The notes under the pieces were generated by a model that made no database searches, was not told where the DNA came from, and was given only the letters and a program-made list of their open reading frames with translations. 64,000 nt of DNA from the NCBI RefSeq assembly GCF_020497125.1, contig NC_059072.1:272286045-272350044 (forward strand), given 5' to 3'. Made by a program: the position numbers and the translations under genes. The DNA comes from Mauremys mutica. Lineage: Eukaryota; Chordata; Testudines; Geoemydidae. Positions within the stretch are counted from its first letter, which is position 1; every line of letters starts with the position of its first letter. Positions 43,865 to 53,969 of this stretch are shown in pieces.

Positions 43865-45720
43865 AGATAACAATGTGGTAGCTTTGGGTAAGTCTTGACT
43901 TTTGGGTGGTGATAACTGTACTGTAAATGTGTTAGTAGTCAACAAAAAATTGCAAAACTGTTTTATCATCAGCAGTATAAAATGAAAAAATACTGTGATT
44001 CCTTCAAGTGGGCTGCTCAGTAGCTCAAAGAGAATGGTTCTGTCATTTTTGGACCAGCTGAACTACAATGGCTATTCTGTTCGATGAGAAAGCAGAGAAT
44101 CTGGAAATTATTTGATCACTGTGAAATATACCACATTTTTTTTAGAAAAGCCATCTTTTCCTCCCTAAGTGGGAAGTTCATCTTATACATTTTATTGTGG
44201 AGTTTGTTACGCTCAAAAAATTTTTTGTTTGAAGATGGATAGTAGTATCATGTGCAGCAATAGGCGGTTTTGCAATGAAATATGAATCATGGTTGACCTA
44301 ACTACTGGAGTTGGGAGATAATCCTGGAAAACCGTATCAGCTTGATCAGTTCCAGGTAGGCTTAATTCCTAGAGATTGCTCCATGACTACACCTACCTGT
44401 GTCTCCCAAAATTATTAAGTGTTATAAACATAAAGACATATTAATCTGGTGTAATTGTGAGATACCTCACCTGAAGAAGTAGGGTTTGTATTTTGTTCTA
44501 AAGGGAATAGGTTCATGTTCATGCCGATCTCTACTGAAAGTGAGTTTCTGATTTTTTGGCTAGCTGCTGAGAAGGCTCTGTCACCTTCACACATATACAG
44601 ATATCTAACTTCTGTTAGCTGTCAATGACAGCTCCATTGTTCCAGTATAGTATACCTGTGGTGTAGGACATGATCATGCTGGAAACACTGCAGTTCTCAT
44701 TGTTATGAGCAAAGACTGAAGTTATGCATTATTTTAGTACCTTGACATTTCTGTCATTCACAAATAGTGCGTTACAAAGGCTTCTGGGAAGTCTGTTTAC
44801 ATATGTAAAGTTATGAGAACTGTGCACATCCTACCTTAGACACTGTATTACCAAATAAACAGATTTTATACTCAAATGTCTGCCTGGTACTTAGGTGGAG
44901 TTTTATCTCAGGCAGACATTCGTTCAGTGAATCTATTTATCAAACAGTATTTTATCTAAGCAAGGACATGGGCAGACTTTTTAATGAGGTATATACAACT
45001 ATTCAGTACAACTAGAAATACTTTTTTTAAAAACACCCTACTATGTAGAAATGTTGCAGGATACATTTAACAGCTGGTCACGGAATATCTGTATTTTTCA
45101 TCAAAGTACTAAAAAGGTTTAATGTTTATGATATGAAATGTTTGCTGTGACATTAGTATTTTCATTTCTGAATTGCATTCTGTCATCTTTATTATCTTTT
45201 GTATTGGAAATTTGAAATCATCTTTTTAATATTTATTTTTTTAAAAGCTGGACCAGTAGCTTTTTAAATTTATTAGAAAACTCCAGCCCCACTATTATCA
45301 CATAGCCCAGCTTCTCTCTTTGCTTCTAGAGTAACAATTCATAAACCTCTATTTAGAGTGTAATGCATTTCCACAGAACTTTTGTTTTCAGATCAACCTT
45401 AGGATTTCATATTGGGATTAAGCAGAAGTGGGGTTGTGAAGGATTTGCAGTCTCATCTGAATACTCTTATGTGCATTTCTCATTAATATTACTGGGAGTT
45501 TCATGCATGAATGGAAATATCAGTGTCAGCAATCAAGGTAAGAATAAATATGAAAACAATATTTTCTCATATATTTGAAAATTTGCCTCAGCAAAAAATA
45601 TCCTTGAAAAGGATAGTTAAGATAAAACCATTTTAGATCAGATTCTGCAACTCTGTCCTAATGAGTAGTGTTGTACTCCACGAAGCATCCCATCAAATTC
45701 AGCTGGCCTGTTCATGGTCT
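43865..45720. other. no recognisable element
   Basis: AT-rich, about 1.85 kb, with no motif-bearing frame and no recognised terminal repeats. The frame at 45363-45578 (+) ends with a GT-like boundary (AATCAAGGTAAG at about 45532-45543) that could mimic a splice donor, but the translation has no known motif. Confidence 0.35.
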
Positions 45721-45724
45721 AAAG

Positions 45725-46058
45725 CAGGGGTCAGCAACCTCTGGCATGCAGCTCGCGAGGGTAAGCACGCTGGCAGGCCAGGCCAGTTTGTTTACCTGCC
45801 ACGTCGGCAGGTTTGGCCGATCGCGGCTCCCACTGGCTGCCATTCACCGTCCCAGGCCAATGGGGCTGGCGGGAAGCCACGGCCAGCACATCCCTCGCCC
45901 GCGCCGTTTCCTGCCACCCCCATTGGCCTGGGATGGTGAACGGCAGTCAGTAGGAGACATGGTCAGCCGAACCTGCCGACGCGGCAGGTAAACAAACAGG
46001 CCCGGCCCACCAGGGTGCTTACCCTGGTGAGTGGCGTGCCAGAGGTTGCTGACCCCTG
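45725..46058 (+). mobile_element. 334-bp palindromic hAT MITE with perfect 8-bp target duplication
   Basis: Starts CAGGGGTCAGCAACCTCTGG and ends CCAGAGGTTGCTGACCCCTG, flanked by GTCTAAAG (45717-45724 and 46059-46066). Same subfamily as 42577 and 58238, about 3.1 kb from the former. Confidence 0.97.
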
Positions 46059-46066
46059 GTCTAAAG

Positions 46067-46487
46067 TACTAATCATCAGGACTAAGTGTGGCAGAATCAG
46101 GCCTCTTGATGGCTGTGTATTTGGGATCATATAAAATGTTATGTTTGAATATATTTTTACTCAGAAATATATGTCTGAAGTGAAACAAATTACAATAGAT
46201 TTTTTTATGTAAGCACAATGCATTTCTGTCTTAAGAAAAATGAATATAAAATATGAGGACACTATGATTTCTGTCTTTTGTTAAATCAGATCATACAGAA
46301 TGTATGTTGAAATGAATGGTTACTTCACTACGATAAATAAGACAACTTTCACATATTTAATATGAAATATGATGCTTATCAATAAGAAATCGGTGATTCC
46401 TATATTCCCAGACGGAATGAGGGAGTGAATGTTACATTACTGGTGATATAAAGGATGTTGAAATTAATTCATTAAATAGATTAATTG
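46067..46487. other. no recognisable element
   Basis: AT-rich spacer between the hAT MITE and the CR1 tail. Confidence 0.4.
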
Positions 46488-46568
46488 ATTCATATATTCT
46501 AGGACTGGAAGGGACCTCGAGATGTCATCGAGTCCAGTCTCCTGCCCTCATGGCGGGACCAAATACGT

Positions 46569-47800
46569 CTAGACCATCCCTGATAGACATTTATCTAACC
46601 TACTCTTAAATATCTCCAGACATGGAGATTCCACAACCTCCCTAGTCAATGTATTCCAGTGTTTAACCACCCTGACAGTTAGGAACTTTTTCCTAATGCC
46701 CAACCAAAACCTCCCTTGCTGCAGTTTAAGGCCATTGCTTCTTGTTCTATCCTTAGAGGCTAAGATGAACAAGTTTTCTCCCTCCGCTTTATGACACCCT
46801 TTTAGATACCTGAAAACTGCTATCATGTCCCCTCTCAGTCTTCTCTTTTCCAAACTAAACAAACCCAATTCTTTCAGATTTCCTTCATAGGTCATGTTCT
46901 CTAGACCTTTAATTATTCTTGTTGCTCTTCTCTGGACTCTCTCCAATTTCTCCACATCTTTCTTGAAATGCGCTGCCCAGAACTGGACACAATAACCAGC
47001 ACAGAGTAGAGCAGAAGAATGACTTCCCGTGTCTTGCTGACAACACACCTGTTAATGCATCCCAGAATCATGTTTGCTTTTTTTGCAACAGCATCACACT
47101 GTTGACTCATATTTAGCTTGTGGTCCACTATAACCCTAAATCCCTTTCTGCCGTACTACTTCCTAGACAGTCTCTTCCCGTTCTGTATGTGTGAAACTGA
47201 TTGTTCCTTCCTAAGTGGAGCACTTTGCATTTGTCTTTATTAAACTTCATCATGTTTACCTCAGACCATTTCTCCAATTTGTCCAGATCATTTTGAATTA
47301 TGACCCTATCCTCCAAAGCAGTTGCAATCCCTCCCAGTTTGGTATCATCTGCAAACTTAATAAGCGTACTTTCTATGCCAATATCTAAGTCGTTGATGAA
47401 AATATTGAACAGAGCCGGTGCCAAAACAGACCCCTGCGGAACCCCACTTGTTATACCTTTCCAGCAGGATTGGGAACCATTAATAACTAATTTGAGTATG
47501 GTTATCCAGCCAGTTATGCACCCACCTTATAGTAGCCCCATGTAAGTTGTATTTGCCTAGTTTATTGATAAGAATATCATGCAAGACCGTATCAAACGCC
47601 TTACTAAAGTCTAGGTATACCACATCCACCGCTTCTCCCTTATCCACAAGACTAGTTAGCCTATCAAAGAAAGCTATCAGATTGGTTTGACATGACTTGT
47701 TCTTTACAAATCCATGCTGGCTATTCCCTATCACCTCACCACCTTCCAACTGTTTGCAGATTATTTCCTTAATTACTTGCTCCATTATCTTCCCTGGCAC
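46569..47800 (-). pseudogene. CR1 ORF2 reverse transcriptase core and C-terminus
   Basis: In order: MPGKIMEQVIKEIICKQLE, SQHGFVKNKSCQTNLIAFFDRLTSLVDKGEAVDVVYLDFSKAFDTV (RT block with the first catalytic aspartate, DFSKAFD), IRWVHNWLDNHTQ, APALFNIFINDLDIGIESTLIKFADDTKLGG (catalytic FADD), [54 protein letters not shown], then the C-terminal VKHWNTLTREVVESPCLEIFKSRLDK. Frameshifts near 47450 and 47130-46910 break it. The catalytic residues are all present, so this is the least damaged RT in the window. Confidence 0.9.
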
Positions 47801-48021
47801 AGAAGTTAAACTAATTGGTCAGAAGTTTCTTGGGTTGTTTTTATTTCCCTTTTTATAGATGGGCACTATGTTTATCCTTTTCCAGTCTTCTGGAATCTCT
47901 CCCGTCTCCCATGATTTTCCAAAGATAATAGCTAGAGGCTCAGATACCTCCTCTATTAGCTCCTTGAGTATTCTAGGATACATTTCATCAGGCCCTGGTG
48001 ACTTGCAGGCATCTAACTTTT

Positions 48022-48855
48022 CTAAGTGATTTTTAACTTGTTCTTTTTTTTTATTTTATCTTCTAAACCTACCCGCTTCCCATTAGCATTCACTATGTTA
48101 GGCATTCCTTCAGACTTCTCGGTGAAGACCGAAACAAAGAAGTCATTAAGCATCTCTGCCATTTCCAAGTTTCCTGTTACTGTTTCTCCCTCCTCACTGA
48201 ACAGTGGGCCTACCCTGTCCTTGGGCTTCCTCTTGCTTCTAGTATCAGAGGGGTAGCCTGGATCTGTGTTAGTCTGGATCTGTAAAAGCAGCAAAGAATC
48301 CTGTGGCACCTTATAGGCTAACAGACGTTTTGCAGCATGAGCTTTCGTGGGTGAATACCCACTTCGTCGGATGCTTCTAATGTATTGATAAAAAGTCTTC
48401 TTGTTTCCTTTTATTCCTGTAGCTAGTTTGAGCTCATTTTGTGCCTTTGCCTTTCTAATCTTGCTCCTGCATTCCTGTGGTGTTTGCCTATATTCATCCT
48501 TTGTAATTTGTCCTAGTTTCCATTTTTTATATGACTCCTTTTTAATTTTTAGATCATACAAGATCTCGTGGTTAAGCCAAGATGGTCTTTTGCCACATTT
48601 TCTATCTTTCCTGCCCAGAGAAATAGCTTGCTTTTGGGCCCTTAATAGTGTCCCTTTGAAAAACAGCCAATTCTCCTCAGTTGTTTTTCCCCTCAGTCTT
48701 GATTCCCATGAGATCTTACCTATCAGCTCTCTGAGCTTCCCAAAATCTGCCTTCCTGAAATCCATTGTCTCTATTTTGCTGTACTCCCTTCTACCCTTCC
48801 TTAGAATTGTGAACTCTATGATTTCATGATCACTTTCACCCAAGCTGCCTTCCAC
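48022..48855 (-). pseudogene. CR1 ORF2 linker and RT start, open for 277 codons and chimeric
   Basis: Begins [23 protein letters not shown], where SDHE is the last endonuclease block. Then [61 protein letters not shown] and, after a foreign segment of about 46 residues, [17 protein letters not shown] and [16 protein letters not shown]. The foreign segment ([17 protein letters not shown] and onward) is the translation of the Penelope-tail insertion at 48242-48372, which adds no stop codon and keeps the frame. It is the longest open frame in the window. Confidence 0.8.
48242..48372 (-). mobile_element. 131-bp Penelope-tail insertion with 7-bp flanking repeat
   Basis: Plus strand from GTATCAGAGGGGTAGCC to ACTTCGTCGGAT, flanked by GCTTCTA at 48235-48241 and 48373-48379; exactly one copy of GCTTCTA is expected in uninterrupted CR1. 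The body matches the arms of the unit at 37428-37635 (GGCACCTTATAG(G/A)CTAACAG, GAGCTTTCGTGGGTGAATAC). A 7-bp TGGATCT duplication is present near 48259-48265. On the minus strand it holds the GTGGGTATTCACCCAC hairpin followed by GAAA. Confidence 0.8.
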
Positions 48856-48898
48856 TTTAAATTCTCAACGAGTTCCTCCCTATTTGTTAAAAACAAAT

Positions 48899-49516
48899 CT
48901 AGAACAGCTTCCCCCCAGTAGCTTTTTCAACCTTCTGAAATAAAAAGTTGTCTGCAATGCAGTCCAAGAACTTATTGGATAGTCTGTGGCCCGCTGTGTT
49001 ATTTTCCCAACATATAACTGGATAGTTGAAGTTCCCCATCACCACCAAATCTTGGGCTTTGGATGATTTTGTTAGTTGTTTAAAAAAAAGCCTCATCCAC
49101 CTCTTCCACCTGGTTAGGTGGCCTGTAGTAGACTCCTAGAATGACATCACCCTTGTTTTTTACCCCTTTTAGCTTAACCCAGAGACTCTCAACACTTCTG
49201 TCTCCTATGTCCATCTCCACCTGAGTCCAAGTGTGTACATTTTTAATATATAAGGCAACACTTCCTCCCTTTTCTCCCTGCCTATCCTTCCTGAGCAAGC
49301 TGTATCTATCCATACCAACATTCCAGTCATGTGTATTATCCCACCAAGTTTCAGTGATGCAACAATGTCATAGCTGTATTTATTTATTAGCACTTCCAGT
49401 TCTTCCTGCTTATTACCCATACTTCTCGCATTTGTATATAGGCATCTAAGATATTGATTTGCTCTTGCCTCCCAGTTTTGCCCTGACCCTCCTTTCTCTC
49501 TGCCATTATAGCCCAT
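48899..49516 (-). pseudogene. CR1 ORF2 endonuclease, disrupted
   Basis: Blocks NARSMGNKQEELEVLINKYSYDIV, KLGGIIHMTG (a mutated TETWWD region; the catalytic glutamate context is lost), [48 protein letters not shown], and [16 protein letters not shown] (FNYP with N in place of D). Three frames are needed to read it. Confidence 0.8.
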
Positions 49517-49599
49517 GCTCCCTCCTATTTCTGACCCACCTCCCAGGTCTCCATGTTCTCCAATTACCTGTGGGCTTTGCTCACCTGTCCCTGTCGAAC

Positions 49600-49857
49600 C
49601 TAGTTTAAAGCCCTCCTCACTAGGTTAGCCAGTCTGTGTCCAAATAGGGTCTTTTCCCTCCTCAAAAGGTGAACATCATCTCTGCCTAGCAGTCCTTCTT
49701 GGAATAGCATCATGTGGTCGAGGAAGCCAAAGCCATCCTGGAGACACCATCTTCGCAGCCAGGCATTCACCTCCACGATGCACCTGTCTCTGCCTGGACC
49801 CCTACCTTTGACAGGAAGGATTGAAGAGAATACTACCTGCACTCCAAACTCCTTCAC
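49600..49857 (-). pseudogene. CR1 ORF1 C-terminal segment
   Basis: Reads VVFSSILPVKGRGPGRDRCIVEVNAWLRRWC, GFGFLDHMMLFQEGLLGRDDVHLLRREKTLFGHRLANLVRRALN. The D-x-x-H block of the SGNH-type esterase is present as DDVH. The upstream GDS and GTNN blocks are lost by 5' truncation at about 49898. Confidence 0.7.
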
Positions 49858-49899
49858 TCATACTCCCAGAGCCCTGTAGTCACTCTTGATCCGCTCATA

Positions 49900-50930
49900 C
49901 ATATATAAGTGTATATATATATGAAAATGTGTCTTTTGTTGCACTAAGCATAGAAACAAATGAGTCATCAGATTTTTCTGTAGCAATAACATTTACTGCT
50001 ACATTTTCAGCAGTTCTTAGATATTAGTTTTTTATATTTAAAAGGAGAATTCACACTGATATTCTGGGAAAGAGTAAAGATAAATAAAAATATTTTTTTT
50101 CAGTTAAGCTGTGATTGACTACTCAGGAGCTGATTCTTCAGACATTACTCCAATGAGAGTTTTATTTCAGTAAGAGCCTCAGGACCAGACCTAAAATTTG
50201 ATACAGAAAAAATGTGCTTTTGTATTTTAAAAGAATGGCTGTCAGATGATGTGAGATGATGCAGCTCTGTTTATACCAGTTGAAGATGTGGTCTATGCCT
50301 ATTTCTACAATTTAAAAAAATAATAGCAATGCTCCAAATTCTGGCCTCAGCTACACTTGTGCAATTCCACTGAATTATAGAGGCCTTATAGGTGCATCTG
50401 AGGTAATCTTAGACCAGTATTTTAAAATATAGATTCTAAATGAATATCATCATTTAAATTACTTTCTATGAAATATAGATTAAATCACTTTTTAATTTGT
50501 GAGCCAGACTGCACTGAGCATTACAAAGCTGCAGAAATATTCATATATTGGGAATGATAAGTCTGCTTTCTGAAATGCTAAGGTTAATGATTTTCTAATT
50601 CCAGATAAACTTCGCTTAGCTCTTTATTAACTCCTGGACAGCAAAGTGGAGAGTTCCCAGAGCTACCTGCTAATGTGTTATGAGCTTTCTATTGTAAATG
50701 GTAAGGGATTTAAGATGATATTGAGTTCTCAAAACCTTTCCTCCTCATCACTTTAGAATAAATTGGGCTACTTCTTCCTTTTCTCCAGCAACAAGAGTTA
50801 AAGTAGTGAAGGGGTGTGTGTGTGAGAGCCAGTGACTGTTTCATTTAATAGCAGATGGGTAGCTCCCCATGTTGTTCCTGGCTTGGAGGGCAGCAGCACC
50901 TTTTCCACAAAGGCTAGTGCAATGTGAGTG
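49900..50930. other. no recognisable element
   Basis: AT-rich; a (TA)n-like run at 49908-49922. No motif-bearing frame. Confidence 0.35.
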
Positions 50931-50934
50931 CCCC

Positions 50935-50973
50935 TTTACCTACTCCCAAATTTACACACTGGGAGTAGGTAAA
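50935..50973. repeat. perfect 14-bp inverted repeat, 11-base loop
   Basis: TTTACCTACTCCCA (50935-50948) and TGGGAGTAGGTAAA (50960-50973) are exact reverse complements. The surroundings do not continue the symmetry clearly, so it may be the centre of a worn fold-back element or a stand-alone hairpin. Confidence 0.75.
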
Positions 50974-50979
50974 GATTTT

Positions 50980-51310
50980 CCATTGTGTACCATCAGGTGG
51001 TGACTAGGAGTAAAGATATTAGAATATTTAAGAAAGAAATGAGAGAGAGAGGAAGAGAAGCATTCTGATGTAAGGGCTACAGAAAGGAGAGGGAAGAAAG
51101 AGGCAATGAGGGAAGGCAAGGAAAGAAAGTGGTAATGAGTATAGGATCACCACCCTGCCACATTAAAGAGGGGCTTTGGCAGGATTAATAGGGGAAGGGC
51201 AACCCTGGAGTCCTAAGGTCTGCTTTTGGAGTCCTCTTACTCCTGAGGTCAGTATGGTTAAAGCACCTGGTGCTTTTGATTGGACAATTCAAAGGCCATC
51301 AGGCACTTTG
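50980..51310. other. purine-rich stretch, no element
   Basis: A GA-rich segment (GAAAGAAATGAGAGAGAGAGG and similar) lies at 51025-51135. The frame at 51176-51436 (+) runs into the SINE and is not a gene. Confidence 0.4.
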
Positions 51311-51314
51311 CCTC

Positions 51315-51495
51315 TTAGAATATCAGGGTTGGAAGGGACCTCAGAAGGTCATCTAGCCCAACCCCCTGCTCAAAGCAGGACCAATCCCCAGACAGATTTT
51401 TACAGTAGTTCCCTAAATGGCCCATTCAAGGATTGAACTCACCACCCTGGGTTTGGTAGGCCAATGCTCAAACCACTGAGCTATCCCTCCCCCCT
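51315..51495 (-). mobile_element. Cry-type tRNA-derived SINE (cryptodiran turtle family)
   Basis: On the minus strand the element begins GGGGGAGGGATAGCTCAGTGG (A box TAGCTCAGTGG at 51483-51473), continues TTTGAGCATTGGCC, has a B box GAGTTCAATCC at 51440-51430, then a tRNA-unrelated part GGGCCATTTAGGGA and a tail GGTCCTGCTTTGAGCAGGGG, GGGCTAGATGACCTTCTGAG, GTCCCTTCCAACCCTG, TATTCTAAG. The head, Pol III boxes and tail match the tRNA-Lys-derived Cry I SINE known from cryptodiran turtles. The tail is near-identical to CR1 3' ends in this window, consistent with mobilisation by CR1. It is a SINE and not a functional tRNA gene. Confidence 0.9.
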
Positions 51496-51499
51496 CTTC

Positions 51500-51955
51500 T
51501 CATTAAAGTAGTTGCATTAAAAAATCAGGAAGTGCCAGATATAAAGTTGTTTGCAGTCTTAAATTGTGCTCCCCTTATGCTCATGCACTATAATATAGTA
51601 TTTAATTATATATTCCCTTACTATTTTTCCCCTCAGTCCCTAACTCATTCAGTTCCCATGATGTATCCCTGCCTTATTTGCTGAAGCAGATGGAAGCTGT
51701 GTAGAGAATGAAGCAGGGGAAAAGAGGAAGAGGAAGGATGGTCTTGCTGTTAAGGCAGTCCTGGAAATCCAGGAGAATTGGGTTTCCAGAATTCATATGT
51801 GATTCCAGACTTTCTATGTGATGGAAGGTGAGCCATTTAAATTTTCACACGTGGGCTCAAATTGCAACATAAGACACTTGCAATCTAATTTGTAGAAGTG
51901 CTGAGCACTCACAACTGCAATCTTAAATCAATAGGAGCAATAGTTGCCTAACTCC
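51500..51955. other. no recognisable element
   Basis: Mixed-composition spacer with no motif. Confidence 0.4.
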
Positions 51956-51961
51956 TCTAAG

Positions 51962-52190
51962 GCCTGGTCGCACTTAAAAATTAGATTGACCCAAGCTATG
52001 TCATTTGTGCCCTGAGCTCCATAATTGGGTTGACCTAACCCCTGGCATAGACACACCTAGGTTGATAGAAAAATTCTTCTTTCAACCTAACTACTGCCTC
52101 TTGGAGAGGGGGATGAACTACATCAACTGAAAAAACCCTTCTTTTGATGTAGGCAGCATCGACACTATGACGCTATAGCAGCAGAAATGC
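51962..52190 (+). mobile_element. MITE with GGCCTGGTCTACACT-type terminus, 3' end lost
   Basis: Begins GGCCTGGTCGCACTTAAAAA, then GATTGACCCAAGCTATGTC, ACCTAACCCCTGGCATAGAC and GGTTGATAGAAAAATTC. Same family as the minus-strand copy at 10356-10601. It lacks the expected closing GTAGACATGCCC and runs directly into a CR1 fragment, so one or both were truncated at the junction near 52190-52203. Confidence 0.6.
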
Positions 52191-52202
52191 AGTATTCAAG
52201 TA

Positions 52203-53672
52203 GGTGACAGAGATAGCTAAGCCATTAGCAGTTATCTTTGAGAAGTCATGGAAGATGGAGAGATTCCAAAGGACTGGAAAAGGGAAAATAGAGTGTCCAT
52301 CTATAAAAAAGGAAATAAGGATAACTTGGGGAATTACAGGCCAGTGAGCAGTACCCAGAAAGATAATGGAGCAAATAATTAAGCAATCACTTTGCAAACA
52401 CCTAGAAGATAATAAGGTGACAAGTAATAGACAGCACAGATTTGCCAAAAACAAATTTTGTCAAACCAAACTAATAGCTTTCAAGCCTTGTGAATGGAGG
52501 GGCGGATGAGGTAGATGTGGTATATATTAATATTAGTAAGGCTTTTGATATGGTCTCACATGATATTCTCATGAACAAGCTAGGGAAATACAATCTAGAT
52601 GGAGTTACTATAAGGTGGGTGCATAACCGGTTGGAAAACCATTCCCAGGGAGTAGTTATCAGTGGTTCATAGTCAAGCTGGAAGGCCATATTGAGTGGGG
52701 TCCCACAGGGGTCAGTTCTGAGTCCAGTTCTGTTCAATATCTTCATCAATGATTTAGATAATGGCATAGAGAGTACACGTATAAAGTTTTCAGATGATAC
52801 CAAGATGGGAGGGATTGCAAGTGCTTTGGAGGATAGGATTAAAATTCAAAATGATCTGGACAAACTGGAGAAATGATCTGAAGTAAATAGGATGAAATTC
52901 AATAAGGACAAATGCAAAGTACTCCATTTAGGAAGAAACAATCAGTTGCACACATACAAAATGGGAAATGACTGCCTAGGAAGGAGTACTGCTGAAAGAG
53001 ATCTGGGAGTCATAGTGGATCACAAGCTAAATATGAGTCAACAGTGCAACACTTGCGCAAAAAAAAAAAAAGAAAAAAACCCAACATAATTCTGGGATGT
53101 ATTAGCAGGAATGTTATAAGCAAGACACAAGTAGTAATTTTTTCCACTCTAGCTGAAGCTTAATCAGCGTGGAGTAGAGTATTGTGTCCAGTTCTGGGCA
53201 CCACATCTCAGGAAAGATGTGGACAAATTGGAGAAAGTCCAGAGAAGAGCAATACAAATTATTAAAGGTCTAGAAAACATGACCTGTGAGGGAAGATTGA
53301 AAAAAAATGGGTTTATGTAGTCTGGAGAAGGGAAGACTGAGAGGCTACATAACAGTTTTCAAGTACATAAAAGGCTGTTAAAAAGAGGAGGGATAAAATT
53401 GTTCTCACTAACCTCTGAGGATAGGACAAAAAGCAATGGGCTTAAACTGCAGAAAGAGTGGTTTATATTGGACATTAGGAAAAACTTTCCAACTGTCAGG
53501 GTTGTTAAGCACTTGGAATAAATTGCCTAGGGAGGTTGTGGAGATTTATTAACAGTAGGTTAGACAAGCATCTGTCAGAGATGGTCTAGATAATACTTAG
53601 TCCTGCCTTGACTGCAGGTGACTAGATTAGATGACCTCTCGAGGTCCCTTCCAGTGCAATAATTCTGTGATT
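52203..53672 (+). mobile_element. CR1 LINE, RT to 3' end, 5' truncated
   Basis: Reads EIAKPLAVIFEKSWK at the start, then DWKRENRVSIYKKGNKDNLGNYRPVS, a truncated [121 protein letters not shown], then C-terminal blocks and a 3' UTR ending CGAGGTCCCTTCCAGTGCAATAATTCTGTG. The catalytic motif is FSDD rather than FADD, and DFSKAFD has become NISKAFD, so two catalytic positions are altered. Frameshifts and stops abound. Confidence 0.9.
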
Positions 53673-53784
53673 TATATAAAGTGTGGATGCTGTACTACAT
53701 GATCCATATGTAGTAGGATCTTGATACATGACATATGTAGAGCACCAGTGGGGACTGCTGATAGCTAGGCTATGGAAATGAATG

Positions 53785-53965
53785 CTTTTACCCTTATGCT
53801 ATTCCTCTCACACTCCTCTTTTCTATTTGTATCACTCATTTCTCATTTCTTGTCTTAAATTAGACTACGAGTTCTTTGGGGGCAGGGGCAATGCATAGCA
53901 CAATTGTCCCTAGATGCTGATCAGGGCCTCTGGACATTATTGTAATCCAAGTAAATAATAATGAG
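53785..53965 (+). mobile_element. MIR/CORE-type SINE, 3' portion
   Basis: TTAGACTACGAGTTCTTTGG, GGGCAGGGGCAATGCATAGCAC and a GTAAATAATAATGAG tail match the 3' half of the copies at 9018 and 11146 (TTTAGACCATAAACATTCTAGGGCAGGG). The head and CORE are missing or unrecognisable. Confidence 0.55.
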
Positions 53966-53969
53966 TTTA

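Larger units (their letters stand above)
46488..49898 (-). mobile_element. CR1 LINE, about 3.4 kb, 5' truncated in ORF1
   Basis: Same organisation as the copy at 22512-25910 and better preserved: ORF1 esterase remnant (49857-49600), endonuclease (49516-48899), an open linker/RT-start frame (48855-48022), RT and C-terminal frames (47800-46569), and a 3' UTR reaching the plus-strand sequence CTAGGACTGGAAGGGACC near 46500. A 131-bp Penelope-tail insertion sits at 48242-48372. The subfamily is the same as the copies at 52.2, 55.4 and 56.2 kb, judging by the shared C-terminal and UTR sequence. Confidence 0.92.

Noticed and set aside
51430..51495. A functional tRNA gene on the minus strand
   Set aside because: The A and B boxes belong to a SINE: they are followed by a tRNA-unrelated body and a CR1-type tail, and there is no complete cloverleaf with acceptor pairing.
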